A DNA stretch of 64,000 nucleotides from Nitrospira sp. (GTDB taxonomy: Bacteria; Nitrospirota; Thermodesulfovibrionia; Thermodesulfovibrionales; Dissulfurispiraceae): NCBI GenBank assembly GCA_002634385.1, contig NSJL01000017.1:1-64000 (forward strand), written 5' to 3'. Every line of letters starts with the position of its first letter. Position 1 is the stretch's first letter. Position numbers and translations under genes: made by a program. A model generated the notes under the pieces. That model had not been told where the DNA came from and did no database searches. It worked only from the letters and a program-made list of their open reading frames with translations. Below, one piece after another: positions 50,846 through 58,770 of the stretch.

Positions 50846-52531
50846 ATGAGCAATGAGCCGAACAAGATCATTTACTCCATGATCGGGGTAAGCAAGCATT
50901 ATGACAAGAAACCGGTACTGAAGGATATCTATCTCTCCTATTTCTACGGAGCCAAGATCGGCGTCATCGGCCTCAACGGGTCGGGGAAGAGCTCTCTTCT
51001 GCGAATCCTTGCGGGGGTGGATAAGGAGTTCAACGGTGAGACAGTTCTTTCTCCCGGTCATACCGTGGGGTTCCTCGAGCAGGAGCCGAAGCTCGATGAT
51101 ACGAAGACGGTGCGGGAGATCGTAGAGCAGGGAGTGCAGGAAATAGTGGACACTCTCAATGAATACAATAGAATAAATGACAAGTTCGCCGAGCCCCTGT
51201 CAGAGGATGAAATGAACAGGCTCATCGAGCGGCAGGGTGCGGTGCAGGAAAAGCTGGATGCTCTGGATGCCTGGAACCTGGATTCCCGCCTCGATATGGC
51301 CATGGATGCCCTGCGCTGCCCGGCGGGCGACACTCCGGTAAAGGTGCTTTCCGGCGGGGAGAAGCGCCGTGTGGCGCTCTGCCGGCTTCTCCTGCAAAAA
51401 CCCGATATTCTGCTGCTGGACGAGCCCACCAACCACCTCGATGCAGAGACGGTAGCGTGGCTGGAGCATCATTTGCAGGGATATCCGGGCACCGTCATCG
51501 CTGTGACCCACGACCGCTATTTTCTCGATAATGTGGCGGGCTGGATCCTGGAGCTTGACCGGGGGCAGGGAATTCCCTGGAAAGGGAACTACTCCTCCTG
51601 GCTCGGGCAGAAGAAAAACCGGTTGCAGCAGGAGGAAAAGGCCGAAAGTGAGCGCCAGAAGACACTGCAACGCGAGTTGGAATGGATCAGCATGTCTCCG
51701 AAAGGACGTCATGCGAAATCAAAGGCGCGCATCAACTCCTACGAGGCGCTGCTCAGCCAGGATACCGAGAAGCGGGCAAAGGAACTGGAAATTTATATCC
51801 CCCCTGGGCCCCGCCTGGGCGATGTGGTGATACAGGCTGATGCAGTGAGTAAAGCATATGGTGAACGCATCCTCATGGAGGAAATGACCTTCTCCCTCCC
51901 CCCCGGAGGGATCGTGGGAGTCATCGGCCCCAACGGGGCGGGAAAGACCACACTGTTCCGGATGATTACCGGGCAGGAAAAGCCCGATTCAGGATCATTC
52001 GGGACCGGGGATACTGTAAAGGTGGCGCATGTCGACCAGGGCCGTGAATCTCTCGATCCAAATAAGACCATATGGGAAGTCATTTCAGGAGGCGAGGATG
52101 TTCTTCAACTCGGCAAAAGGCAGGTTAATTCAAGAGCGTATGTGGCGCGCTTCAATTTTTCGGGGGCCGACCAGCAGAAGAAAGTCGGAACGTTGTCGGG
52201 CGGCGAGCGGAACCGCGTCCACCTGGCGTGCATGCTGAAGGAAGAGGCAAACGTTCTGCTGCTGGACGAGCCCACCAATGATCTGGATGTCAACACCATG
52301 CGGGCACTGGAGGAGGCGCTCGAAAACTTCGCCGGATGCGCCGTAGTCATCAGTCACGACCGCTGGTTCCTCGACCGGATTTCCACCCATATTCTCGCCT
52401 TTGAGGGAGACAGCAAGGTGGTCTGGTTCGAGGGGAATTACTCCGAATACGAAGCGGACAGGAAAGCAAGACTCGGCGCTGCCGCTGACCAGCCCCACCG
52501 CATCAAGTACCGCCAGTTGACCAGGGAATAG
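50846..52531 (+). CDS. ettA: EttA-type ABC-F ribosome-binding ATPase
   Basis: 561 aa with two ABC domains: Walker A GLNGSGKSS and GPNGAGKTT, signatures LSGGEKRR and LSGGERNR, Walker B LLLLDEPTNHLD and LLLLDEPTNDLD, no membrane segment. Length, the start SNEPNKIIYSMIGVSKHY and the arm and linker features match EttA, which gates the first elongation steps on the ribosome according to ATP/ADP ratio. Start chosen at the ATG behind AGGAGG. Ordinary chromosomal gene. Confidence 0.93.
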   Translation: MSNEPNKIIYSMIGVSKHYDKKPVLKDIYLSYFYGAKIGVIGLNGSGKSSLLRILAGVDKEFNGETVLSPGHTVGFLEQEPKLDDTKTVREIVEQGVQEIVDTLNEYNRINDKFAEPLSEDEMNRLIERQGAVQEKLDALDAWNLDSRLDMAMDALRCPAGDTPVKVLSGGEKRRVALCRLLLQKPDILLLDEPTNHLDAETVAWLEHHLQGYPGTVIAVTHDRYFLDNVAGWILELDRGQGIPWKGNYSSWLGQKKNRLQQEEKAESERQKTLQRELEWISMSPKGRHAKSKARINSYEALLSQDTEKRAKELEIYIPPGPRLGDVVIQADAVSKAYGERILMEEMTFSLPPGGIVGVIGPNGAGKTTLFRMITGQEKPDSGSFGTGDTVKVAHVDQGRESLDPNKTIWEVISGGEDVLQLGKRQVNSRAYVARFNFSGADQQKKVGTLSGGERNRVHLACMLKEEANVLLLDEPTNDLDVNTMRALEEALENFAGCAVVISHDRWFLDRISTHILAFEGDSKVVWFEGNYSEYEADRKARLGAAADQPHRIKYRQLTRE

Positions 52532-52547
52532 AAGCTCTTCGGAGCAG

Positions 52548-52565
52548 GGGGGCGCTCGCGCCCCC
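52548..52565. terminator. Hairpin between converging genes
   Basis: GGGGGCG / CGCCCCC stem with CTCG loop between the ettA stop and the end of the hydrogenase protease gene. Likely bidirectional; no long T-run. Confidence 0.6.
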
Positions 52566-53077
52566 TACCTCCTTACCCTCTCCGTCCTTGCTTTCCAACA
52601 ATCGATAATTTCTACCGCTATCCTGACAAGATCCGGAATGGATCTCAGGACAGCGGGGGAAAGATCGAGGCCGTACCCGATAACCTCGGGTTCCACCCCA
52701 AGTATGGTGATCTCCGGCTGCCCTTCAGGAGGGAGCCTCCGTACCGCCTCTATGAAGGCGGGCTGGTGCAGCGAGCCCTGTATACCATACCCGTTGCCGC
52801 TGCGGAGCGTAAGGGAATAGATCATTCCGGGTGTTCCCCTTGCCTGCATGGCATCGATAGCGAGGACCCTGTCTGCCCACGCGAAAAGGTGGTGAGCATC
52901 GCGCACCGCTGTGCCGATCTCGCTGACGAGGATCTCCGTATTGTTCATCTTTTGCATTTCCCGTATGGCGTGTATACCTACCCCGCCGTCCCTGAGCAGC
53001 ACGTTGCCGAATCCGGCTACCAATATTCTGCGTTCGCCGCTCTTTGCCCCTCTCGTACCGTTTCCCAAAGCTTCCAT
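52565..53077 (-). CDS. Hydrogenase maturation protease (HyaD/HybD/HycI family)
   Basis: 170 aa. RILVAGFGNVLLRDGGVGIHAI with the Glu/Asp nickel-binding position changed to D (usual D/E-DG), a conserved mid motif VLAIDAMQARGTPG, and SLHQPAFIEAVRRL with the H of the second nickel site, then ITILGVEPEVIGYGLDLSP. These endopeptidases trim the large subunit of NiFe hydrogenase after nickel insertion. No hydrogenase structural gene lies in the window. A sigma-54-type promoter is found about 150 bp upstream. Confidence 0.88.
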   Translation of the reverse strand: MEALGNGTRGAKSGERRILVAGFGNVLLRDGGVGIHAIREMQKMNNTEILVSEIGTAVRDAHHLFAWADRVLAIDAMQARGTPGMIYSLTLRSGNGYGIQGSLHQPAFIEAVRRLPPEGQPEITILGVEPEVIGYGLDLSPAVLRSIPDLVRIAVEIIDCWKARTERVRR

Positions 53078-53233
53078 GATGCATGTCCCTTCACGGCAGG
53101 TTCCGCGCGGGCTGTTCTCCTTGGTGTTTTGTTTATAATTCCTGCTGCATCGCCATGATGGAGCAGAAGTCTCTTCCTTTTCAGGGTTCTGCCCTGTCGG
53201 CAGAGGTTCTGTCCGGGCATCGGCGGCATTATT

Positions 53234-53249
53234 AGCAAATATTGTGCCA
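53234..53249 (-). promoter_or_regulatory. Sigma-54 promoter upstream of the hydrogenase protease gene
   Basis: Minus strand TGGCACAATATTTGCT matches the -24/-12 consensus TGGCACG-N4-TTGCW at all but one base. The transcription start would lie near 53222, leaving a leader of about 145 nt before the ATG at 53077. Sigma-54 control is established for several NiFe hydrogenase systems. Confidence 0.7.
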
Positions 53250-53510
53250 AGGATGAAGGTAGCTGAAAAAAAAAGAAAGTACCTTTGGCCGCTACGGCGT
53301 TCCGGTAGGTTTGTATGGAATTTCAGACATGCGGTTGGAGATTACCGGGCAAAAACAAAAGCTGCGGCAGATTCTCCGGGAATCTGCCGTGCAGCAAAAA
53401 ACATACAATACTCCTTCCCTCTCTCCTTTCGAGCGCCATCGGTACGGGACAATGGCTCCGGAGCAGACAGCAGAGAAAGAGCAGGGCCGTGTACGGGAGA
53501 AGAGGGGCTG

Positions 53511-53705
53511 CTATTTGCCTACTGCAACCAGCACCACTCCCAGTCTCTGTTCTGCCTCTTTCAGTTGGCTGATTTCTGTCTCGGACAGGTCTGCAGGCGC
53601 GACATCCTGGCATGTATACGCCACAAGGGTCCTGCCTATTTTCTGTTCGAGAGACTGCACCTCTTTAAGCTTGCTGCTGTCAAGCTGGGGAATTGTGCAC
53701 ATCAT
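53511..53705 (-). CDS. Small hypothetical protein
   Basis: 64 aa, with a strong ribosome site (AAGGAGGA) before a double Met. Sequence is helical with two Cys (MCTIP and YTCQD) and ends LGVVLVAVGK. No family recognised. Between it and the hydrogenase protease gene (53078-53510) I see only the sigma-54 promoter. Confidence 0.6.
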   Translation of the reverse strand: MMCTIPQLDSSKLKEVQSLEQKIGRTLVAYTCQDVAPADLSETEISQLKEAEQRLGVVLVAVGK

Positions 53706-53835
53706 AGTAGTCTCCTCCTTTTCCTCGTTGATGTTTTTCTCGCCTCAATTAAATAGTCGCACCATTTTGCTCTGCTGTCAATGCCTGGAGCAAAAAACAC
53801 CTTATTGCTCTTTTTTTGTCTGCAGACCTCTCCTC

Positions 53836-53875
53836 TTGCATTCTTCTCCCTTCCTGGTATACTTAATTGAGTATA
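53836..53875 (+). promoter_or_regulatory. Promoter and palindrome upstream of yceI
   Basis: TTGCAT (53836-53841), 16 nt, TATACT (53858-53863). The -10 is the left arm of a near-palindrome TATACT-TAATTG-AGTATA (53858-53875), a probable repressor site. The gene start is 50 nt further on. Confidence 0.6.
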
Positions 53876-53925
53876 ATTCATGTACTTACGGTCTGCACTC
53901 TTTACTGGAAAGGAGGAGGTACAAC

Positions 53926-54462
53926 ATGGGAACGTGGAATATCGACTCCGATCACTCGGTTGCCGCCTTCGCCGTACGGCATATGATGATTGCCATGGTA
54001 CGCGGCCAGTTTAACAAGCTGAGCGGCAGCATCAATTTTGATCCTGCTGATGTTGCACGGTCTTCCGTGGACGTAGCAATAGAGGTGGCGAGCATTACCA
54101 CGGGGATTCCAAAGCGTGACGAGCATCTGCGTAGCCCCGATTTTTTCGATGCCGAAAAATATCCGAAAATCACTTTCAGAAGCACCGGCGTCGAGATTGC
54201 CGGAGGCAACCGGGTCAGGGTCACTGGTGACCTTACCCTGCACGGGATTACCCGAACGATCACCTTTGCTGCAGAGTACTTCGGACCGGTGAAAGCCCCC
54301 TATGGGGGAGAGATAAGCATGGGATTCTCTGCTTTCATCACCCTGAATCGTGAGGGCTTCGGAATTCTTTGGAACGAGACCCTTGAGGCCGGAGGGGTTA
54401 TGGTGGGAAATGAGGTGCAGATATCCCTTGACGTTGAGGCAGATTTCGCTGCTGATCAATAA
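53926..54462 (+). CDS. YceI-family protein
   Basis: 178 aa from the ATG at 53926 (AGGAGGT upstream). Canonical YceI features: WNIDSDHSVAAFAVRHMM, the GSINFDPADVARSSVDVAI strand, RDEHLRSPDFFDAEKYPKITF and VTGDLTLHGITRTI. YceI proteins are lipocalin-like beta barrels that bind isoprenoid or fatty-acid ligands. No signal peptide, so this member is cytoplasmic. An operator-like palindrome overlaps its promoter. Confidence 0.93.
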   Translation: MGTWNIDSDHSVAAFAVRHMMIAMVRGQFNKLSGSINFDPADVARSSVDVAIEVASITTGIPKRDEHLRSPDFFDAEKYPKITFRSTGVEIAGGNRVRVTGDLTLHGITRTITFAAEYFGPVKAPYGGEISMGFSAFITLNREGFGILWNETLEAGGVMVGNEVQISLDVEADFAADQ

Positions 54463-54682
54463 TAATAGCCGTCTCGCCGTGCTCTCCTCCGGAGAGTTCC
54501 CCTGCCTGCCACACCCGAAGCAACCATTTCAACTCCTGTTGGGGGAGCTCTCTGTCGTTTCCCTCTGTTTTTTCCCGGTTGGCGCCTGAAACGTGGCAGA
54601 TCAATCTGCTACAATCAAGGGAGAGAGGACAGCACAAGTGATGAATACGTGGAATGATTTTCGCCGCAGTACGCGGCGCGTC

Positions 54683-54693
54683 GGGGGGGGGGG
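54683..54693 (+). repeat. Run of 11 G immediately before a start codon
   Basis: G11 at 54683-54693 supplies the ribosome site of the gene at 54697. Slippage would change the spacing, and adding one G would bring the small frame starting at ATG 54641 into frame with the gene. Confidence 0.85.
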
Positions 54694-54696
54694 AAG

Positions 54697-54942
54697 ATGG
54701 TCAGGCTGACATATTACTTCAAGGCAGGGTGCTGTATCTGCGATACAACCGAGGAGATGCTGAACGGTCTCAAAGAAAAATATGGTCTCGATATCAAAAA
54801 GGTTGCCATCGATTCCGATGACGAGCTCTATGAGTTATACCGGTTCGATATTCCCGTCCTAGAGTTCAGGGATGGTTCGACGCTGCACGGACGGGTAAAA
54901 AAGAAAGATCTGCTCGAAAAACTTGAAGAGAACAGGGAGTAG
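54697..54942 (+). CDS. Glutaredoxin-like protein (DUF836 type)
   Basis: 81 aa thioredoxin-fold protein. LTYYFKAGCCICDTTEEML has the CxxC-like redox centre (CCIC), DIKKVAIDSDDELYELYRF and the cis-Pro motif IPVLEFRDGS complete the fold. Length fits the DUF836/glutaredoxin-like group. A G11 tract forms its ribosome site, a possible source of expression switching. Confidence 0.85.
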   Translation: MVRLTYYFKAGCCICDTTEEMLNGLKEKYGLDIKKVAIDSDDELYELYRFDIPVLEFRDGSTLHGRVKKKDLLEKLEENRE

Positions 54943-54978
54943 TGCTGTTCTCTTCATGCCCTTTTCCCGAAGCGCACC

Positions 54979-55314
54979 CTATAGATCGGCTACTGATGCC
55001 TTTTCCTCGTTGATATCGTATATCCTCCCTAAAAGGTGGCTCCGGAGCTTCTGATTCTTGTTGTTCAGAATCAGCAGAAGAGCCGACCGGAGTTTGCTGT
55101 CGTACATCAACTGCTTGAAGGCGTCTGCATGGGAAAAGGCGCACAGAAGGCACTGTGCGTCGCATTTATGAGTGTCGTCAAAGCAGTGTGCGGCGATGAA
55201 GTCGATGATATCCTCCCCTAAATCCCTCGCATAATTCTGTTTCAGGAAGATAGTGAGTCCCTTTCTCGTCATAAAGTTGCACTGTGAGAATATCCCATCG
55301 GCCAGCTTTTCCAT
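54979..55314 (-). CDS. Hypothetical Cys-containing helical protein
   Basis: 111 aa from the Met at 55314 (GAGGGGA upstream). Largely helical, with a cluster of Cys and His (AAHCFDDTHKCDAQCLLCAFSHAD) that could bind a metal. No family recognised; no neighbour in the same operon. Confidence 0.6.
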   Translation of the reverse strand: MEKLADGIFSQCNFMTRKGLTIFLKQNYARDLGEDIIDFIAAHCFDDTHKCDAQCLLCAFSHADAFKQLMYDSKLRSALLLILNNKNQKLRSHLLGRIYDINEEKASVADL

Positions 55315-55555
55315 AGTCCCCTCCCCTGTTACATAGTTTTGAAACAATATAAAGTACCGGGGTTGCGGGAGTCAACAACTTTTTGTTGTGCCGGGAAGAT
55401 TTTTCTGCTGAATGCCAGGCTTTTTCTGCAAGGGAGGAAGAACTCCGGAGCGGACGCGGTACCCATGAGAGGAAAGAGAAAAGGAGGGCGCATCGGGAAG
55501 CGTACTCCCTGCCCCGCTCCCCGTACCCCCTGACGCACTCCTCCGCGTATACAAC

Positions 55556-55957
55556 CTATTTCTTGAGGCGCGATTCGATGTTGCTGCTGATTTTCCGGGA
55601 AAGGGCCTCGTCACCAAAGGTGCCGACCTTGATATTGACTACTGTTATGTCGGGTTTCTTTGCCCTGAGCAGTATGCTGATCTTGGTGCCATCCCTCCTG
55701 GTCCCCTCGATCGTACCTCCGCTCATATCATGTTGGGCGCTGTTGATTACGATATCATTATCCGCTAGAGCCCCGCGGGCAGCCTCGAAAGTTCTGAACA
55801 CGGTATCCGCAAAGGTCACCTGAAGCTCCCCCTGTGAATAGAGGGCGGCTTCCGTCCCGAAGGGAGGTGAAGGGAACTTTTCCACGGTGACGCATCCCTG
55901 GACAAAAAGGCCGGTCAATACGAGAAGCACAAAAGCGATTCCAGTCGTTTTTCCCAT
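55556..55957 (-). CDS. DUF3568-type lipoprotein
   Basis: 133 aa from the ATG at 55957 (AAGGAGATG). Lipobox LFVQGC (Cys at about residue 22). The remaining part (ELQVTFADTVFRTFEAARGAL ... DGTKISILLRAKKPDITVVNIKVGTFGDEALSRKI) is the DUF3568 pattern, a small periplasmic domain found in many diderm bacteria. Function unknown. Confidence 0.8.
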   Translation of the reverse strand: MGKTTGIAFVLLVLTGLFVQGCVTVEKFPSPPFGTEAALYSQGELQVTFADTVFRTFEAARGALADNDIVINSAQHDMSGGTIEGTRRDGTKISILLRAKKPDITVVNIKVGTFGDEALSRKISSNIESRLKK

Positions 55958-56257
55958 AGGGCATCTCCTTTCCGTTCCGGATTGATGTGCTGTGTTCCCC
56001 GGTAAGCAGGAAGAAGCCATGATTCCCTCCCTGTTTCCGAAATTGCTGCCGGAGAGGAATGCGGCCTCTCCTTAAACTATACTTCCTTTTCCGGGTTTTG
56101 TCATCCAGCCACAGGAGCGCTTTTTACCTCCGGTACTTCCCTTATTGACAGGCCCTGCCCCGGCTTTTATGCTTTCTATAGGCACTGCGGAAGATGCGGT
56201 ACTCTACAAAACACTGTCAAAACGGGATGCGCCTTTTGCAATCCCGGGGGAGGTGAT

Positions 56258-57028
56258 ATGGCACGGAGAAAGCAGCACACCGGCACTAAAGTTCTTGAAC
56301 GGGGGAACATTTATTTCATGTACCGGCCCAAGGTCCAGAGGGAAACCGTACGGGGGCTGCAGGACGTACAGCGCTTCTATTTCATTTTGAGTCCTTCGCA
56401 TAAAAAGGTATACCGTCTTATCACGGTAGGGCAGAAGGAGATGCCTGAAATCGAAGAGGGGCAGCGGAACTGGGGCTTCGTAAGCAAGGTCGGCCATAGG
56501 GCGGAAGAGATGGAAGACGAGCTCCATGAGGAAAAATACGGGACAAAGACGAAGGGAGAGCGGGTCAGACCGGCTGTCCGTCCCGCGGGGGAGGGAGTCT
56601 ATGCCATTGTCCGGCATGGAGATCATACCCATCTCGCCTATGTCCTGGAAATACCGAAGAGGGCTGAAAGGGTCCAGAAGGACCTGAACATCGAGGAAGA
56701 GGGAAGCTATATTATTTCCGTAAAGAATCCGGATACTCCCGCTCCTCGCGGCGCAGGCCTCAGGGGGGAGCAGAAGGCGGATTTTCCCGAGGAGCTCCGG
56801 AAAGCCTTCAGGGGCAGGAGGTTCGCTGATGCAGATCCCCCCGATTTCCTCGATTATGAAGGCGCTGAGATCATGCTTATCGGAGCGAAGGGGGATGCCA
56901 TGAGGGGACTAGGCATCGACCTTAATCCGGAAGTCGAGACGGAAGCTACCGCCGAAATCTTCAGGGATCTCCATCTGGAAAGGGATCAGCACCCCACCGC
57001 ACCTCTTTTTGCCGGTAAATGGGAATAG
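56258..57028 (+). CDS. Hypothetical conserved-looking protein
   Basis: 256 aa cytoplasmic protein, ribosome site GGGAGGTG before the ATG. Beta-rich first half (GNIYFMYRPKVQRETVRGLQ, VQRFYFILSPSHKKVYRLITVG, YAIVRHGDHTHLAYVLEIPK) and a charged second half with KGDAMRGLGIDLNPEVETEA. I do not recognise a named family. Single-gene unit. Confidence 0.7.
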   Translation: MARRKQHTGTKVLERGNIYFMYRPKVQRETVRGLQDVQRFYFILSPSHKKVYRLITVGQKEMPEIEEGQRNWGFVSKVGHRAEEMEDELHEEKYGTKTKGERVRPAVRPAGEGVYAIVRHGDHTHLAYVLEIPKRAERVQKDLNIEEEGSYIISVKNPDTPAPRGAGLRGEQKADFPEELRKAFRGRRFADADPPDFLDYEGAEIMLIGAKGDAMRGLGIDLNPEVETEATAEIFRDLHLERDQHPTAPLFAGKWE

Positions 57029-57118
57029 GGGCGGATCCTTGAAGGCAGCATGGGCGCACTTGACTTGAGGTGAGAAGCTTTTTCGCAAACAGAGCCCGCA
57101 GCCTCTCATCGCCCCGAT

Positions 57119-57583
57119 CTATAGCGGCGTGCGCGTGCGGGGGCTTTCAATTCTGCTCCGGTCGGACAAGTGCGATCTCACCTCAATCCCTCCCCGCAGG
57201 ATTTTGCTGATAGGGCAATGGTGGGAGATCTGGAAGAGTTTCTCCCGCTGAGCAGGACTCAGATTGCCCGTGAGAGTGACGTCCATCGAAATGTGCTCCC
57301 GGTATTCGGCGATATCTTCACAGTTGACGCAGTCCCTGTCGAATGCCCTTTCATACTGAAGTGCGATCTCCACTTCGTCAAGGTCGATATTATGATGGAG
57401 CGCATAGGTGTGGAGAATATCGGCAGTACAGGAACCGAGTCCTGCAAGCAGCAGTCCGTAGGGGGATAAAGAATGGAGGTGTTCCACCGGCCGGAGTCTT
57501 CCCGATTCGGGGTGGTCGGGATCAAGACTCCAGAAAGCAGCCTCAAACTCGCTGTTTTGCTGAATAACTATCCTCTCCGCCAT
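57119..57583 (-). CDS. OsmC-family peroxide-reducing protein
   Basis: 154 aa. OsmC/Ohr fold with both redox-active Cys in place: GLGSCTADILHTYA (first) and ISHHCPISKIL (second). Ribosome site AAGGAGG. The OsmC/YhfA branch is more likely than Ohr, from the SPYGLLLAGLGSCT arrangement. Probably reduces organic hydroperoxides. Confidence 0.88.
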   Translation of the reverse strand: MAERIVIQQNSEFEAAFWSLDPDHPESGRLRPVEHLHSLSPYGLLLAGLGSCTADILHTYALHHNIDLDEVEIALQYERAFDRDCVNCEDIAEYREHISMDVTLTGNLSPAQREKLFQISHHCPISKILRGGIEVRSHLSDRSRIESPRTRTPL

Positions 57584-57616
57584 GCTGAACCTCCTTTCCG
57601 GGAATGCTTCCGCTGC

Positions 57617-58375
57617 CTATATCCAGTACTTCGGCCACTTGTAGTAATCGTAGAACCGGACTTCGTATTCACGGCTCAAGGGAACTGAAGGATCATAGCG
57701 CGGACTATGTTTCACATACTCGCGGGAGATATTCACCAATACCTTCCTGTCATGCCGGTTGATGGAGACTATCCATTCGGGAACGATCAGCACACGCTTT
57801 CCGGGAAGCCAGTTTCTCGTATCCACCGCCATATAGCGGATGATCCAATCGGTATCTCCTGCTATGAAATCATCTACATGGCCTATTTCTCCATCGGCGG
57901 CACGGAGGTGGTATCCGATGACCTCCCGGGTGCTCCAGAGTGACACGCGCTGCTCCTCGTTCGGGGGCTCTGTTGAAGGGCCCGTTCCCCTCTGCTCCGG
58001 AGGAGGCGATTCCGTAGGCGGTGACAGGGACAGCACCGCATCCTCCTCACCGGCCCAATAGGAAGACCATCCATAGTAGCGGTGCAAATCCCTCTGTCGT
58101 CTACGGGTGAGGGGAAGATCCATGTCGATTCCGGGGCTGCTCCTCACCTGCTCGCGGGTCAGCCTTACGGGAATGCCCTGCTTCTCCTCCTGGGGCTCCC
58201 CCACGACTTCGGGAGAGATGAGCACCCTGCGTCCGGATATCCATTTCCCGGTATCCACCACCAGGTAGCGGATCGTCCACCGGTGCTCATCGAAGAGAAA
58301 GTCATGCACCTTTCCTATCTCACCGTCTCTCGCAAGGACTTTGTACCCGGATAACGGTTTCAGTCCCCTCAGCAT
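57617..58375 (-). CDS. Protein with two PRC-barrel domains
   Basis: 252 aa from the ATG at 58375. Two repeats of the PRC-barrel pattern: SGYKVLARDGEIGKVHDFLFDEHRWTIRYLVVDT near the start and GYHLRAADGEIGHVDDFIAG, TDWIIRYMAVDTRNW in the second half, each followed by a KRVLI(S/V)PE strand. A Pro-rich linker separates them. PRC-barrel proteins of this type are stress-linked and widespread; exact function unknown. It may share a transcript with the OsmC gene 34 nt downstream. Confidence 0.88.
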   Translation of the reverse strand: MLRGLKPLSGYKVLARDGEIGKVHDFLFDEHRWTIRYLVVDTGKWISGRRVLISPEVVGEPQEEKQGIPVRLTREQVRSSPGIDMDLPLTRRRQRDLHRYYGWSSYWAGEEDAVLSLSPPTESPPPEQRGTGPSTEPPNEEQRVSLWSTREVIGYHLRAADGEIGHVDDFIAGDTDWIIRYMAVDTRNWLPGKRVLIVPEWIVSINRHDRKVLVNISREYVKHSPRYDPSVPLSREYEVRFYDYYKWPKYWI

Positions 58376-58677
58376 AGTATTTTCCTCGCCCTGCGTACAT
58401 TTCACTACTCTCTATACACCTGCGGACGCCCGGCTGCGATGCACGGAGTGTTCCCTCCTGCGGAAACCCGCATAGGGAGGAATTGCTGCCCGGCGGAGGC
58501 GGAAAGGATAGGGGTACCGTTACCGGCCCTACCAGGAGCAGCCGGATGCCTCCTGCCGGAATGGGGGAGTTCCCCGCGTACGTTACGGGGGAAAACTCCC
58601 TATTTACCATTTAGCAGCCTTTTCCCTCGTTGTCAAGCAAAGCAGGAAAAGAGAGTCTCTCCTTCCTTGCCCCTTCT

Positions 58678-58710
58678 TTGTATTTCGCGCTATGTAGGAT
58701 ATAATTTGAG
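58678..58710 (+). promoter_or_regulatory. Promoter upstream of the GH13 gene
   Basis: TTGTAT (58678-58683), 16 nt, TATAAT (58700-58705). The -10 lies in GATATAATTTGAG (58698-58710), repeated exactly at 60523 upstream of tamA. Confidence 0.6.
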
Positions 58711-58770
58711 AAAGCCGCCCTGTATGTTGCCTCTCCTGTGAACCTTTATCGAGTAGAGAGGAGAAGACCC

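Noticed and set aside
48000..51000. Attachment site or tRNA marking the element boundary
   Set aside because: A boundary is expected here from gene content, but no tRNA fold, integrase gene or matching direct repeat could be found by eye.
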